A stretch of DNA of 64,000 nt, taken from assembly GCA_037074615.1 (NCBI GenBank), contig CM073532.1, positions 11,167,501 through 11,231,500 of the forward strand, in the 5' to 3' direction. Positions 1 through 12,520 of the stretch are shown here, piece by piece. This DNA comes from Leucaena leucocephala. Lineage: Eukaryota; Streptophyta; Magnoliopsida; Fabales; Fabaceae. The notes beneath the pieces were generated by a model. The model worked only from the letters and a program-made list of their open reading frames with translations. It was not told the DNA's origin and ran no database searches. How positions within the stretch are numbered: position 1 is the first letter of the stretch; every line of letters starts with the position of its first letter. The position numbers and the translations under genes were made by a program.

Positions 1-2013
1 GATAAGAACTGTGAGATATGGGGTGTCTATGTCAAAGAATTGAGGGTAAGGATGGATTTGATTTGGGTATTAATGAGTAAGAGGTGGAGCCAGTAAAACA
101 AGATACCTTTAGCTGAGTTTAGGATAGTAGTAGGTGATTTAGGATAGACGTTTGGAGGAAAACGGTGGCTCTAATATGGTAAGGCAGTTTTGTATTTATT
201 TTAGAGAAAGTTAAAATATAGAAGGGTAGAGATGGCTTGAAAAGGGTGGTTCTAAGGTTCGGAGGATTTTTTGAGGTCTCAAAATGTAGTATGCAATGGT
301 GTTTTTTGGGGTTCTTTGAGATGAAGGACTGTGAATTTATAGCATGAAAACCAACCCTTCCAGCGGAGTAATTGGCTACTTTTGAAATACTCTTCCTTTA
401 GGCTCAAGCATCTTTGCCAAAAAAGATGTGTTGCCTATTTTTACCACAAACTGATAGGGGCTTAGATGGAAGCTGAACTTTTCGATCATCTTTTTTACCA
501 AAAGAATCTCCATTTCTACCATAACTAAGAAAAATCCAATCAGAATGAAGGATACCAAACTAATGAATACAAGGATGACAACCTAGCGTACATTGGTTGT
601 TATGAAGATTACGCAAATCTAGGATATATTATGAGCCCATTTCCAAGTACAATTGGTGCAGAGATGCCCAGCTGTTAAAAATATATTTCTCCATTATGCT
701 ACTACTTTGTCTACTTCCACGTGTCTCCCACTTACTTTTGTAAAAGTTGTATGTATCTTGTATGTTTGCCACATATGTCTACCGCTAAGCTTGAGTGCTA
801 TAGTTAGCCATACCTATCAATATTGTAACTTTGTTATATTATGAGTCCTTGCTGCTATTAATAAAAGGGTGAGCTTGCCAACGTGATTTGTAGAAGGAGT
901 TGTATAACCTTTATATAATATAAGTATGGTTTGCCTCCATGTTTTCTCTCTAAATTTCTCTCTTTCCTTATAAGCCTTAGCTTATAATATTCTACTTTTA
1001 TCTTCCTAGATTCTAATATGCTCTACACTTGCCTCTAATAGAGGATCATGTGCATCAGAAAAGAATCAGACCATGATCCTTGGAGTATAGTTAGTTAAGA
1101 TCTTCTAAATTTTCTACTCCTAATGTTTTGATATTAGAAATCCTAACGTGGCATATTTCTATAAAAAGTATGTTAAGGCCTTACCTATATATGATTTTAA
1201 ACACATCAAGGGATGTGTTAGCTTAGTTTGATAAGCTAACTAATTGCATGCCATGGTATTAGAGCAAAGGTTAATATGGCAAACTTATGAAAGGAACCTT
1301 TCGCTTTAGAAAACCTAGAATATGTCACTTAATTGAACTTGCCCCTTAGAAGAGTTAGTGATAAACTTCAGAATTAATTTTAGGACTTTTAAAATATCTT
1401 CAAGTGGTAGTAGAACCCTAAGTTATTTAAAGCAATTCAAACTTGATATTGAAAGAGCTAAAAAGACACCCGCTTGTAGGATGGTTTAGGTAGCAAAAGA
1501 AGAGAAATGAAACCCTAAAATGGTTGACAGAGCTATTCAAATGAATATTCTCACTCCACTTTAATAGAGATCGTTTTGCCCTCGAAGTGGGAAGCTGCTC
1601 GAGCTTCAAGGAATGATACATCAGGTTAGGACTAACCATCCTTAAGCCCCTCTCACTAACCCATATTGATAGATGAGGAAGAGGATGAACCTATTGATGT
1701 TTTTATAGACATGACAAATGTTGTCGTGTATGGCATTACATTGGCCAAGGTATCAACTTCCTCGCATAATCCATGATGATGTCATCAGGGCAGGATATGG
1801 ACATTAGCTTGATCTTACAAGAAATCAAGATGACCTTGAACCTCTGGACACTCTAGTTCCATGTCTCATGATGAAAAAGAGATATCCTTGATGATGTGAT
1901 AGCTATAGTAAATGATGGAGAAGAGCTTCTAATGTAGAAATCAAAGTCATAAAATAAGCCAAAGAAAGACTGATAGAGGAATTAGAATTGATAACGATGA
2001 TAATGATAATGTC
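1..2013. other. Decayed intergenic DNA with a PBS-like motif
   Basis: No gene was recognised; only short ORFs with no familiar motif occur. At 1254-1267 the sequence TGGTATTAGAGCAA resembles the initiator-Met-tRNA primer site of plant LTR retrotransposons (TGGTATCAGAGC), so the DNA to its left may be an eroded LTR end and the DNA to its right an eroded internal region. No partner LTR is visible. The family A element begins at 2014. Confidence 0.4.
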
Positions 2014-3363
2014 TGTAATATCCCAAATTTTTCCTATCTATATAAGACTGATAGAGGAAAGAGGTTATGAAAGGATTGGGATGGCAATCAAAAGAAAATA
2101 TAATGATTAAGAAAAGTTTTAAGCCAAAGAAAGAGAGAATGCATAAAATTGTAAAGCTAAAGGGACTAAATTATAATAGATGAAAGTTCTAAGGACATAA
2201 TGGTCATTTTGAAAAAGAAAGGGACTAAAATGAAAATCCTAAAAGTTCTATACTACAAAATAGAAGTAGACATAAGCTTATGGCCATTAAGTGTAATTAG
2301 GAAAAGTTGAGGGCTTAAAGTGTAATTTTCAAAAGTTCAGGGGCAGAATGGTAAGTATGGAAAGTTGAGCCATAAAAGGCCCAAAACTGCCCGAAAATGT
2401 TTTTTCCCCTAATTTTACCAGTAAATAAAGAAAATTATTCTGATCAGTTTAACGCAGCATAAAATTTTTATTTGAAGTCCCGATAAATTGATATGAATTT
2501 TTGAAGTTTGAAAATTATTACACTATCTTTCAAACCTTAGAATCAGATAAACTTTTATAGTAAATTCTTATAATTAATATAAGAATTTATGAAACTGACA
2601 AAACTCAAAAAGAAGTTATGTATAATTTATAATGGTATATACAGTAGAATAAAATACCCGATAAATACTTTTAGGGGGAATTTCTTGAGAGTTAAGCCTA
2701 TGAAGATTGGGGACCAAGTAAAAGGCCCAACATGGTGCCTCATAGGGCCAATGATACTTTCAGATAGGTATGTGGGTCAGTGCTTATAAAGACCCTGAAA
2801 AATATAAATTTATGAAAATGACACTATGTTATGCCATTGAGCAAGAGATGAATGGAGGGTAATTTGGTCATTTGACCAAAGGTCAAACGATCAAGGAAGG
2901 TTCCCAAAATATTGGCAAAGGTTAGGGAATACTCTGGTGATGTATAAAAAGACGATAATGTCCCTAGAGTTATTAAAGTAAATAAAGAAGAATCAAGGGC
3001 ATTTTGGTAATTTGCCAAGGGATCAGTAATTAATTTTAGACTCTGTCCAAGAATTTAAATGGTGTGAAAAACCCGGATACTAGATTTAAGATCAGAAAAC
3101 AAATTATGAAATGTCAAAAAAATTAGATTTATAAAACAGTATAGTTTTTGGAAAATTGGATTGAGCGGGTACCAGATTAGACTGAAATTTTTCTAGACTC
3201 TGCTCCCCTTGGAATTGTGCCACATGGTGGATTAGATGTCCCTTGATATCATAGATGATGTCATCAAAACTTGGTGGGCAAGCCAAATTCTAAGAGCAAA
3301 TATAGACCATTAGATTAAATAGTGTACAAAGTGATCTTGACAATTCATTTTCCATGGAATGTC

Positions 3364-3370
3364 TATAAAT
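3364..3370 (+). promoter_or_regulatory. LTR TATA box, family A
   Basis: TATAAAT followed by a C-rich stretch (ACCCCACCCC). The same arrangement recurs in the 3' LTR at 15762, and a similar TATAAATACCCCC occurs in family B LTRs (20260-20267, and inverted at 37615-37622). This conserved position in several related LTRs supports a core promoter. Confidence 0.6.
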
Positions 3371-4078
3371 ACCCCACCCCATGCTGCCCAAAACCGTGGC
3401 ATATGGAACCCTTAGGGAAACTATGGCCAAATGGAAACTCAAGCCAAGACAAGAGAGATCTAAGACACCAAATTTCAAGCTAGTTAAGAGTTAAGGTAAG
3501 CAATCTATCTTAGCTTATTTTCCTTTAATTTGGAGGCTTGAACTTAGGTTTTTTATGGAAGAGAAATGGGAAATTCTCTAGGGTATATATGCTATCCAAA
3601 ACCCTAGATGAAAGAATAAAGAAGAAGTTAAAGTTAGAACTATGTAGAAGATAGTTAGATAAGTTAGAATTGATAGTTGGTTATTGAATTAAATTGTATT
3701 CTTGACTTTATTCTTTATTGAGGCCTTTTAGCCAAGGGTAGAACTGAAAGGAGGAGTTTGAATTTCAATGTTCTAATACTTCCATTGAATTTATATGTTG
3801 ATTTTATGTAGGATTGGATAGGTTTGGAACCTTGGAAGCATTGAAATTGGAAGTTATAATTTTTAAAGTCTTCTCTGTTACTGTCCACACACATGAACAG
3901 TGATTGGAATTTCATGATTCTAGGCTCATAAATAGATTCAGAAGGTGAAATTGTGTAGGTTAAAGTAAGGGCACAAATTAATTCAAAGGACAAGACAATT
4001 AACCATAAATTAAGAAAGATAGGGATTAATTGATTAAGTTAAGTTCAATGTCCTTATATGCCAATTGAAATGGATTAT

Positions 4079-4110
4079 AATGAATGAATGAATGAATGAA
4101 TGAATGAATA
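4079..4110 (+). repeat. (GAAT)n microsatellite
   Basis: About seven tandem GAAT tetranucleotides inside the family A 5' LTR. The corresponding part of the 3' LTR is missing, so length polymorphism between the two LTRs cannot be compared. Confidence 0.9.
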
Positions 4111-5080
4111 TGTGATGTTTATCTTTGTTTTGTGGACTCAAGAAGGAAGCCACTTGGCAAGGAAAGAGGATAAGGAAAAGAATAAAAGAAAGTAAATCAA
4201 TAAGGTAGTAGACAATCCTAAACTTGTATATATTGGATGTTATGCTTGGTTGTGCTATAGCTATATTGAGTTGTGTTGTATATGTGTATATGATTGAAGC
4301 TCTATTTTTATGATTGCTTTTGTATGTTACATAGAAGCATGCATGTTACACAATGTTAACACTTGCACAAGTAAGCACAAGTATTTACATTGATGTATAC
4401 ATTATTTAGTACTGTTCACTACTGAGATTTTCTCAAAAATCTCACCCCATCCATGTAATCCCAATCCCAACAGGTTCATGAATGATGAAAGAAGTTGAAG
4501 CATGAAGAGAAGTTGTGGATTGGATAATATAAGTATTATATGATGAATGTATGAGTTATTGCATGTAATGATGTTATATAACCAGTTTGAACAACGTTGT
4601 TCATGATGTAATGAAAAATAGTAAATGATTGAATAAATAGATGAAATTTTACAAACATTTATTTAACATGTCAATCTTCATTTTGACACTAAGAATACCT
4701 TATTTCGATGTATATACAAAGAGAACAAAAATTTTAAAGTTGGGGACTAGAAACTGTTTTCCAAAAATTTTGACCAAATGAACAGTAAACTTTGACATTA
4801 AAGTTGACTTAGTTGACTGGTCAATTGGTCTGAGGAAGTATTTTTTCCTTAAATTTTAAGATGTTAACTTCGCGTAGCTTTTTGAACCGCTTCATTTTAA
4901 TTTTTTAAGACTTATTTATGATTTTTTGAATTTCATTGCCGAATCTAGATATACTATATGAACAGTAACTTGCAAAGAGTGAAATTCTAGATTTAGCTAA
5001 AAGACTTTAAAGATCATGTAGGTGGTTCTAAATGCTAGTGAATGGTCCTTAAGATGTACAAAAGTAAGGTGTTATATTTT

Positions 5081-5094
5081 TGGTATCAGAGCAA
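5081..5094 (+). other. Primer binding site (initiator Met tRNA type), family A
   Basis: TGGTATCAGAGCAA, four bases downstream of the LTR end. TGGTATCAGAGC is the standard plant retrotransposon primer site complementary to the 3' end of initiator Met tRNA. It fixes the element's orientation as plus. Confidence 0.9.
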
Positions 5095-5171
5095 AGTTTC
5101 TAGCATTAGATATGGTAGTTAAGTAGAGTAGAGACTGGACAAAGAATATTAGAGGAGAATATTTAGAGAAA

Positions 5172-5440
5172 GGTATGTCCAAGTTGTGACGTGAAGGTGT
5201 TTAGGTCGTGACTAATAGTCACAGAGAAGTAAGGTTTCGGCAAGTGAGGTCATAGGTCATGACTAATATGCATAGAGGAGTTCAGGTCGCGAAGGGAGAA
5301 GACCATTGGTCGCGACGGAAGAACACAGAGCTATCTGGTCGTGACGAGTTGAGTAAGATGGTTGTGATGAAAGTTCACAGAGAACGTGAGTCGCGACTAG
5401 CCTATACTTAGGTCACAACTAGGATACACAGAGGCCATAT
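5172..5440 (+). repeat. Degenerate GTCGCGAC motif array
   Basis: Just downstream of the primer site, variants of GGTCGCGACTA (GGTCGTGACT, GGTCATGACT, AGTCGCGACT, GGTCACAACT) recur about every 25-40 bases, often followed by CACAGAG. The variants are mainly C-to-T and G-to-A changes at CG sites, as expected from methylation decay. The same core recurs in an unrelated LTR at 44350-44625. Confidence 0.6.
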
Positions 5441-5843
5441 GTTATGGCAACAATGAGAATAAAGGTACCAACCTCGCTGGAGTTTATCAATTAAAGGATG
5501 GCCACGGGGTGCCAGCAAGGTAGATGATACGAGATATAGAGATACGGAAGATCAGTTTAAGAAGATATTCAAAAGTAGATCCTCAATGTGATCACTAGTA
5601 GTAGATCTACATTACGAAATACTTTGTTCAGCTAGTCTTTACTAAATAGAATAATTAGAAGTTAGATTGAGACTTGTCTAGGAATGAGCCTCGCATATGG
5701 CATAAGGTTAGAGACATGAAGGTTAATAGATAGAGAGCTAATGTTCTCGAAACAGAGGAACTCCATCACAAAAACAATAACCTAGTAGACCTAGGGTAAA
5801 GCAACCAAGAGAGCAGAAGTAATAGTAGTAGATGATGAATGAG

Positions 5844-7268
5844 TGATAAACTCATATTTGTATTGATTTTAGTGTGGTTAAAGAGAGTTTTATTATTGAT
5901 TTCTATCCCCATTTATCAATATAATGAGCAATTAATAAATAAAATAAAATAGAACAAGTGGAAATTAATTGATATGATTTTAGTGGTTAATTGGATAAAT
6001 AATCTATTAAATTTCCATTATAGGAATACAGTGACCAATCAACAGATTAGATGGAGGTTAGTTAATAGCTTAACAAGAGAAGATTTAAGCATGTGCTGGA
6101 TTGAACAAGTGGGCTAACAGAATCACATGCTGGAAGGAATTCACACATGTACTGCAATAGATTGGGCAAGTGCTGACAGCTGGAGGGAGTCTAATTTAGA
6201 ACTGAATTAACACATTCCACACTTCCATAACAGCTCATCATATCATCACTCACTCTACTGTTCATGCATGGCACTGTTCAAGCACACACACCTGATCTGA
6301 ACAGAATCACTCATTCATGCAACAGCTCAGCATTCTATTTCACTCATTCCACACTTCTATATATCACACACATCATTCACATTCAGACACCTTGACATTC
6401 ACCCCTACCATTCATGCCATTCCATCTCCATTTCTCTTTTGCAACTTTCCTCTTCTAGTCAATAAAACCAGAGGAAAGTCCTGCTTCCATTTTTATCTAC
6501 TTCTTCCACCATGACTACTGCTGTACCTTCTGTTACTATTGAAGTTCTGATGGCAATGCAAGGCTAAGCTACTGTGCTCTCTTGAAGATGATGCTGAACC
6601 AGAATCCTTGAGCTGAAACAAGGAGTTTATTGTGTCTTTAATTCAAATTTGATTGTATCGAGTTGATGTAGTTGATTATGTAATTACTGTTGCAATTAGA
6701 GTTAATAGATGACAAAGGAGTAGGGAACCGAGTTGGATTTTTTATTTCTACATAATTGATCTTTGATTGATTCTCATCCTTGCACTAGTTAGACACGGTT
6801 GTGATTAATTAGAGTGATTATATAATAGAGTACAATTGTATCTGTTTAATCCATCCTCTTCTATCTCTGAGTTGAATGATTATTAATTCTCTATTCAATG
6901 TTTGCGAGTTGTAGCTTGATTGAGATTTAGCTGGTGAGTTGTTAGCTAACCTATTCTAATTCAACTAATTAACTCTTGATATTTTGTGGATAATGAAGGT
7001 AAGGTAATCTCCAAAGGAACACATTTGTCATTGATTCATTTTCTCATCATAAACACCTAAAATCATAAACAGTAGTATAGGATTTACTTTCACATTTAGT
7101 TCAAATACCTCATCACACAATTCATCTGATTAACTTGTTAATTTATGGCTCATTAGATTAATTAGGTACCTTAGCATCCATCTAGGCTCCTTGTGAATCG
7201 ACCTAGGTTAGCCTCCATTTACTATTAGTTAGCTTAGTTTTATTTGATAATTAAAACGACAGTTATCA
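5844..7268 (+). mobile_element. Solo LTR, TGATAA...TTATCA family
   Basis: A 1,425-bp insertion that starts TGATAAACTC and ends CAGTTATCA, flanked by the perfect 5-bp direct repeat ATGAG (5839-5843 and 7269-7273). Inverted ends TGATAA/TTATCA plus a 5-bp target duplication are the signature of an LTR. With no internal region or second LTR it is a solo LTR, left by recombination between two LTRs. A possible TATA (TATATAT) lies near 6358. A related LTR is split around 18187-21344. It sits inside family A and is therefore younger than that insertion. Confidence 0.85.
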
Positions 7269-7273
7269 ATGAG

Positions 7274-7800
7274 ATCCATTCTACTCAAGTTCATCAGGAT
7301 CAAGAAAAAGACTAGAAATGAATCACAGTACAGTCAAGGATAGACTAGGACTGATATATTGACAGATGAAGTTAAGAGATAGTAGAGAGATACAGAAGTT
7401 ACTCCATAGAGATGGAGTTTGATCCACTCACCTGGGAAGTTTCCTTCAATAGTTTTATGAGAAGCATTCCTCTCAGTTAGACAGAGATGAGCGTGAGGCT
7501 AAGTGATAAAGTAGGGAAAGAGGAACCCTTTGATGAATACTTAGCCAAGTTCATCCACATGAACAGTGAGTTGAATGACTGAGAAGTTAATTCATGGATT
7601 GAATTCCGTGTTACAAAGAAAGAATTGTAGAAGTTCAACAAAGCGGTAGATGTATACAAGGTTAGAAAAAGAAGTTTATGATGTCTAGAGAGAGAAAGGT
7701 AGCCACAGTTTAAAAGATAAAGAGACTCCCCTATTTAAGAAAGAGTATTGATCAAGAGTCAGATAGAGTAATGAAGGGTTGAGTCTATATCCTGGTAGGA
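7274..7800 (+). pseudogene. Decayed Ty3 gag-like remnant of family A
   Basis: Forward frames across this stretch contain a pattern resembling the capsid region of Ty3 gag: a LTWE motif near 7427, then a FDEYLAKF motif near 7529 that resembles the conserved (V/D)EYxxxF segment. Stops and apparent frameshifts break it repeatedly, so it cannot encode a protein. No zinc knuckle was found downstream. The assignment rests on pattern resemblance and position after the primer site. Confidence 0.4.
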
Positions 7801-8327
7801 GGGTAATGTGGCAGCCTAAGTTAGTTGAGTAGTTATCTCAGGTTCCTAAATAAATGATCAGGATCTGGCAGATAAGTTGACAAAAGAAAAGAATGCTTTA
7901 AAGTTTACCTAGTTAATTGTTTAATTGCAGTGTACGTATAATGGATGGTTGAGCAACTTATGTGATGATATGTCTTATGTTGCCATAAGTTATGATGAAC
8001 AGTTACATATCTCCTTGTAGTTGTCATATGATGACACGCATGTTAGAACATGTTTAAATAATTGCATCTACTTGCACATTACGCATGTTAGAGTATGCTA
8101 TAATGAATGAATACTCCCTTTTCGCATTACATGCAGGGTAGAGTATATATATGAGAAAGTTATAAGAGAGTTATATTGCTTCCATACCATACTACATACA
8201 ATTAGATAATTTAACTTGATACTGATAAAGCAATAGAAAAGTGATAAATGAGAGTTAGCCCATTTAATTCCCAAAGATTATAATGAGAGTCTATGACCAG
8301 ACAATGATAGTCAGTCAGACAGAGAAC
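7801..8327. other. Noncoding internal sequence of family A
   Basis: Nothing recognisable. It contains short degenerate repeats around ACATGTTAGA/GCATGTTAGAGTATG (about 8040-8150). It ends at the AGAAC target site of the next solo LTR (8323-8327). Confidence 0.4.
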
Positions 8328-10090
8328 TGTAAAATCCTCATAAAATATAACTATTATTATTTATTTAGACCTATTTTGTACCTCATATAATTTAAAAATA
8401 ATATTATAAATGAATTTAGTTTATTTTAAGAAAGCTAATCATGGTAGAAAAGAGTTTAACTAAAATTTAAATGAACTCTACCGTGGTTATAAAAAAACTT
8501 TTCTTAAAATATAAATAAAGTAATAGGATATATGAGTATGCAAAATAAAACCTATTATGGCAATATGCAAGTATTCTACACATACCTTCAAAAGGGAAGG
8601 CTATACAATTACTATAGCTTTAATCAAGCCTCTGAAGTTTTCCCTACGGTCCTAAGATGAGACTATCACCTGAAAAATGTTAATAATAATAAGGTGAGAC
8701 AAATGTCTCAGTAGCTATCAATTCTATTCATCATGGGTACTAACATGTGCTCATGAGGTGTAAAGTGGGACCAATCACAAAATAAAATATATAGAAAATA
8801 ACATATTATCATAATAAAATCAAATGAATAACCCACACAAGTCCCTCCTATCAATCCAACCGAACCGCCTTATTCTAGCCGACTGAACCCATGGGCTAGT
8901 GATAACTGACCACTCAAAAAGCTAACCGGTCAAATAGTATGGATAGGCCAAAATCCACAGAGCACGTGACCGGACCATGGGTTTATTCCTCCTAGATAAA
9001 CAGGTGGGGGTGTCACAGCCCCTAGATAAACAGGTGGGGCACCTCCCTTAGCAAACTGGTGGGACAAGAGCCAACCATCGATCTCCAATGGAGGCTATAC
9101 CATGTGTTAGAAATACAACTCTATCATCACCCATCCCAATGAATAATTCTCAAAATAATCATATTAATCAAAATATCAATAGCTTGATAAATATCACAAA
9201 AGGGGTTTTTCTCAAGATAATAACTTTCTTCAAATTCCAATATCAAGATATAAAAAGTTTATAATCTCAACTCAAACGTTTTAAATTAAACTTTAAGTCC
9301 CATAAGACTATTTTCAATAAAAATAATCAAACAAGTTTTCTCAATACAATCATAACAATATCAATAGATTTATATATATGTATATGTATATCAAATCACT
9401 TACAAACATCACATTAGCACACACAACGAGTAAAAAGTAGTTACTTTTTGCCCAAGCAAGGAATAATCTAGTGGCCCAATGTACAACAACATTAATCACA
9501 AATAATCTGGTACGTTAACAAAAGTTATTCCAAAACCTCAATGACAGTCTGATGGGAGTGAAAAGAGAAACTAGATGCTAATGGGATTTAAGGACTAGGC
9601 TTATGGTGCTTATCTATAATTCATAAGGTTTAAAATTCCAATCTTATCTAATCTGATCTTATTATTTTTCAGTATTATTATTATTATTGTCTTCCTCAAA
9701 ATCCTATCAGATATGGTAATTTAAAATTTAAACTATATTATCATTATAGTATAAATACTTATAATATTATATGTATATTTAATAAAAGATATAGGTATAT
9801 TATTATCTTTATCAAAATCCTATCAGATATTGTAATTTAAAATTTAAACCATATTTTCAAAATTCAAATGCATATCTAAATCCAAATCCTAATAAATTCC
9901 TAACTAATAATAACAATCAAGTCATAAAATCCTAAATAATATAATAGTAGAATAATCTAGATATCCTATTTTATTAAAAATAATAAAAAATACTAAATTA
10001 TAATAATCTAATTAGATAATATTTCTAAATTATTGATAAATAATATTTTTAATTGTGCTTAAATATAATAATAAAAATTGAGATGTTACA
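8328..10090 (-). mobile_element. Solo LTR with AGAAC target duplication
   Basis: A 1,763-bp insertion bounded by TGTAAAATCC and GAGATGTTACA and flanked by the perfect 5-bp repeat AGAAC (8323-8327 and 10091-10095). Read on the minus strand it starts TGTAACATCTC, like the TGTAACATCCC starts of families A and B, so minus is the likelier orientation. Internal direct repeats: a 19-base unit (CCTAGATAAACAGGTGGGG) twice at about 8990-9040, and a unit of about 40 bp twice at about 9693 and 9806. The right third is very AT-rich. No coding capacity was seen. Confidence 0.85.
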
Positions 10091-10095
10091 AGAAC

Positions 10096-12520
10096 AAGAT
10101 TAGAGATAAATGTTAGTAGCAAACCTATAGACATATGATTATAAGGTACTCAAGACGTATTCTTTCAGTAGGGAATAAAATACATTAATGATAATATATA
10201 AAAGAGTAAAGACCTAAGAGAAATTCCTGAGTGATAGAGGAAATGAGTAAAATCTTAATAGATAATAGTGGCTTTCGTGATCAGTCTTGGGGAATTATCC
10301 GTTGAGTTAACAACTAAGTGGAAATGGCTAACCTTGTAACTTAGTCTGTTGGTTTTAGGTCTTCCAGAGAATATAATTCTAGGGTAGCAGTTAGATCCTA
10401 AAGAGGTTTACAGTTGATCACAGTAGATCCTGAGAGTCGCAGTATACCTAGCATAAGGAAAGGAAATGAGTGAGCTATAAGTACAATATTTCTTTGGAAA
10501 GAAGATTACCAAGGACAAAGTTAAGGTAGGGAAGCCTCACAAGTTGGTTAACTCATAACATAAAGAGTACCCACTATGTGAATTTCAGATAGCCTTACTA
10601 TTATAGACTGAACTCATAATCTTCTTACACGAAGAAGGAATTAAAGTTAACAGAGTCAAAGTTTACAGTCCTGAGTACCAGGTAGTTATACGTCTGTAGG
10701 TAGTATGCTTAAGGAAGAGAAGAAGAATGTCTCATAAGATAAAAGAAAGAGTCAAGTAAGAATAGAGAAAGCTTTGATGAGGCACAAACATAACTTACAG
10801 GGATTGTTGATTGGTTAGAAACTTAGTAAGGCCTAAGAAAATAGTACTGGTAAATGGAAACAGTCTTGGGAAATTATTAATAGTAATTACCAACTGTGTA
10901 GAGATCACTTAGTCCTATGGTTCGAAGTTTCCCAGAGATGAGGATACAGTATAATGGGATCATAGTGGATTCCAAAGGATCATAGTAAATCCTAATATGG
11001 CTAGCAAGGATATTGTTTCAGGGTTACAATAGACCCTGAAGAGGCTGACGGTAGATCGTAATGGATCCCGAAAGTAGCAGAAGACTTAGACTAAGAAAAG
11101 TTGTTGCGCCATACGTGAAAGTATACATTATCTCTTTGGGAAGACAATGACCAAGGATTAGGTGAACTTCTCAAGTTGAGTAATTAATGCGGAGAAAGTA
11201 CCTATGATTGTGTTCTAAACAACCTTATCATTGATTAGAATTAATAAAAGAAGATAGAGATCAGTTAGAACTATAAGTTCTAGATAAGAAGTAATTAGAC
11301 CAGTTCATATGTGAGGAAAGCCTCATATGATATGAAGGAATATTGAGTTTTGAAAAACAAATCCCATAAGATTATGAATAAGGCTATAAATAAGGTTATA
11401 GATGAGAAATCTAAAACAGGTAAACAATAGGAAAGTACCTAGAATAACAGACAATCTCATCAAGTGGGATAGTCCTTTACAATATGATTGAGGTTACTTA
11501 GGTATTTCTACAAGGTTATGAATACAGTACTCAAGGCTATTTCTTATGGTAGGGTTACAGCAAGTATCAAAAGAGTGGTAGTGTTATAACTCTATCAAGA
11601 GATATGGTATATAGAAAGAATAACAAACAACAGTAAATAAATTACTTTCATATCATTCTTCAGATAAGAGTTGGATCTAAAATAGATAACTCTCAGATAG
11701 AGCTAGATTCAGATAAGAAGCTATGATATAGATTCATAGTAACATAAGATAATTGCCTATGGCTTTCGCAAATGGCTAGGCCATGATTGCATGCAGCAGT
11801 TGCTCATGGTAAGCCACATAAAGTAAGAAAGCAAAGAAGCACTCTTGAGTAAAAGAGAGGTTAAGGGAAGTCTTGATAAGTAAGATGGACTACAAAACAT
11901 ATGATGAAGAATTATTTGTTGAGTTATCAACAATAGGGGAGTAGTTAACCCCATAATTTAGTCTAGTGATTGAGGTCTTTTAGAAGAGTCAAAGTTTATC
12001 CTAATATGATTCATAAGGAAGTGATATTCTGTAATCCAACAATTTTTTAAAAGGCTTCAGGCGATAGCGGGTGATTCCAAATCATACAATAACCTAGCCT
12101 AGGGACAGGATAACGTGAGTTGTAAAGAAAAAGAATAGGAAAACTCGATATCTCTCTGATAAGATGGTCATCAAGGATAAGTGTTGATTAACTCATACAA
12201 GAAAGTATCCAAGGTGTTTTCTAGTTAACCATAAGATTGAACTTATTTTTCTCTTAAATGAAGACGAAGTCCAAGTATAAACCTGAGTACTGGTATTCAA
12301 AATATGTACGAATATACCTAAGAAACAAGTAAGAGAACCCCAAATGTCTTGAGAGAAGACGATCAAATATGTTGGGATTAGATAAACCCAGAGAAGAGGG
12401 TCTAAGGTAGACATTGAGACCTAGAGAAGAGGATCTAAAAAAAAAGTAAAGATAGAACATTACTTTATGAAGAAAAGTATGTGAGATCTCATAGTTATAT
12501 AAATTACAATCTAGCCTTAA
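10096..12520 (+). repeat. Three diverged copies of a ~430-600 bp internal module (family A)
   Basis: Three copies begin near 10260, 10850 and 11890. Each has the same order of landmarks: an AACTTAGTCT-like block, a TTTTAGGTCTTCCAGAG-like block, a CCTAGC..AAGG block, a TATCTCTTTGGGAAGA-like block, ACCAAGGA, a GTTGATTAACTCAT-like block, AAAGTACCCA, and an AAGAAGGAATTAAAG-like block. They are diverged by substitutions and small indels. No conserved reading frame was seen, so they look like noncoding internal repeats of the retroelement rather than decayed pol. Confidence 0.6.

Larger units (their letters stand above)
2014..5076 (+). repeat. Family A 5' LTR (about 3.06 kb)
   Basis: It begins TGTAATATCCC, matching TGTAACATCCC at the start of the 3' LTR (14407), and ends just before the primer site at 5081. 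The expected CA end is eroded to GTGTTATA. A TATA box (TATAAAT) lies at 3364-3370, with an identical one at 15762-15768 in the 3' LTR, suggesting the U3/R boundary about 1.35 kb into the LTR. The small ORFs inside show no conserved motif and are probably chance. Confidence 0.85.
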
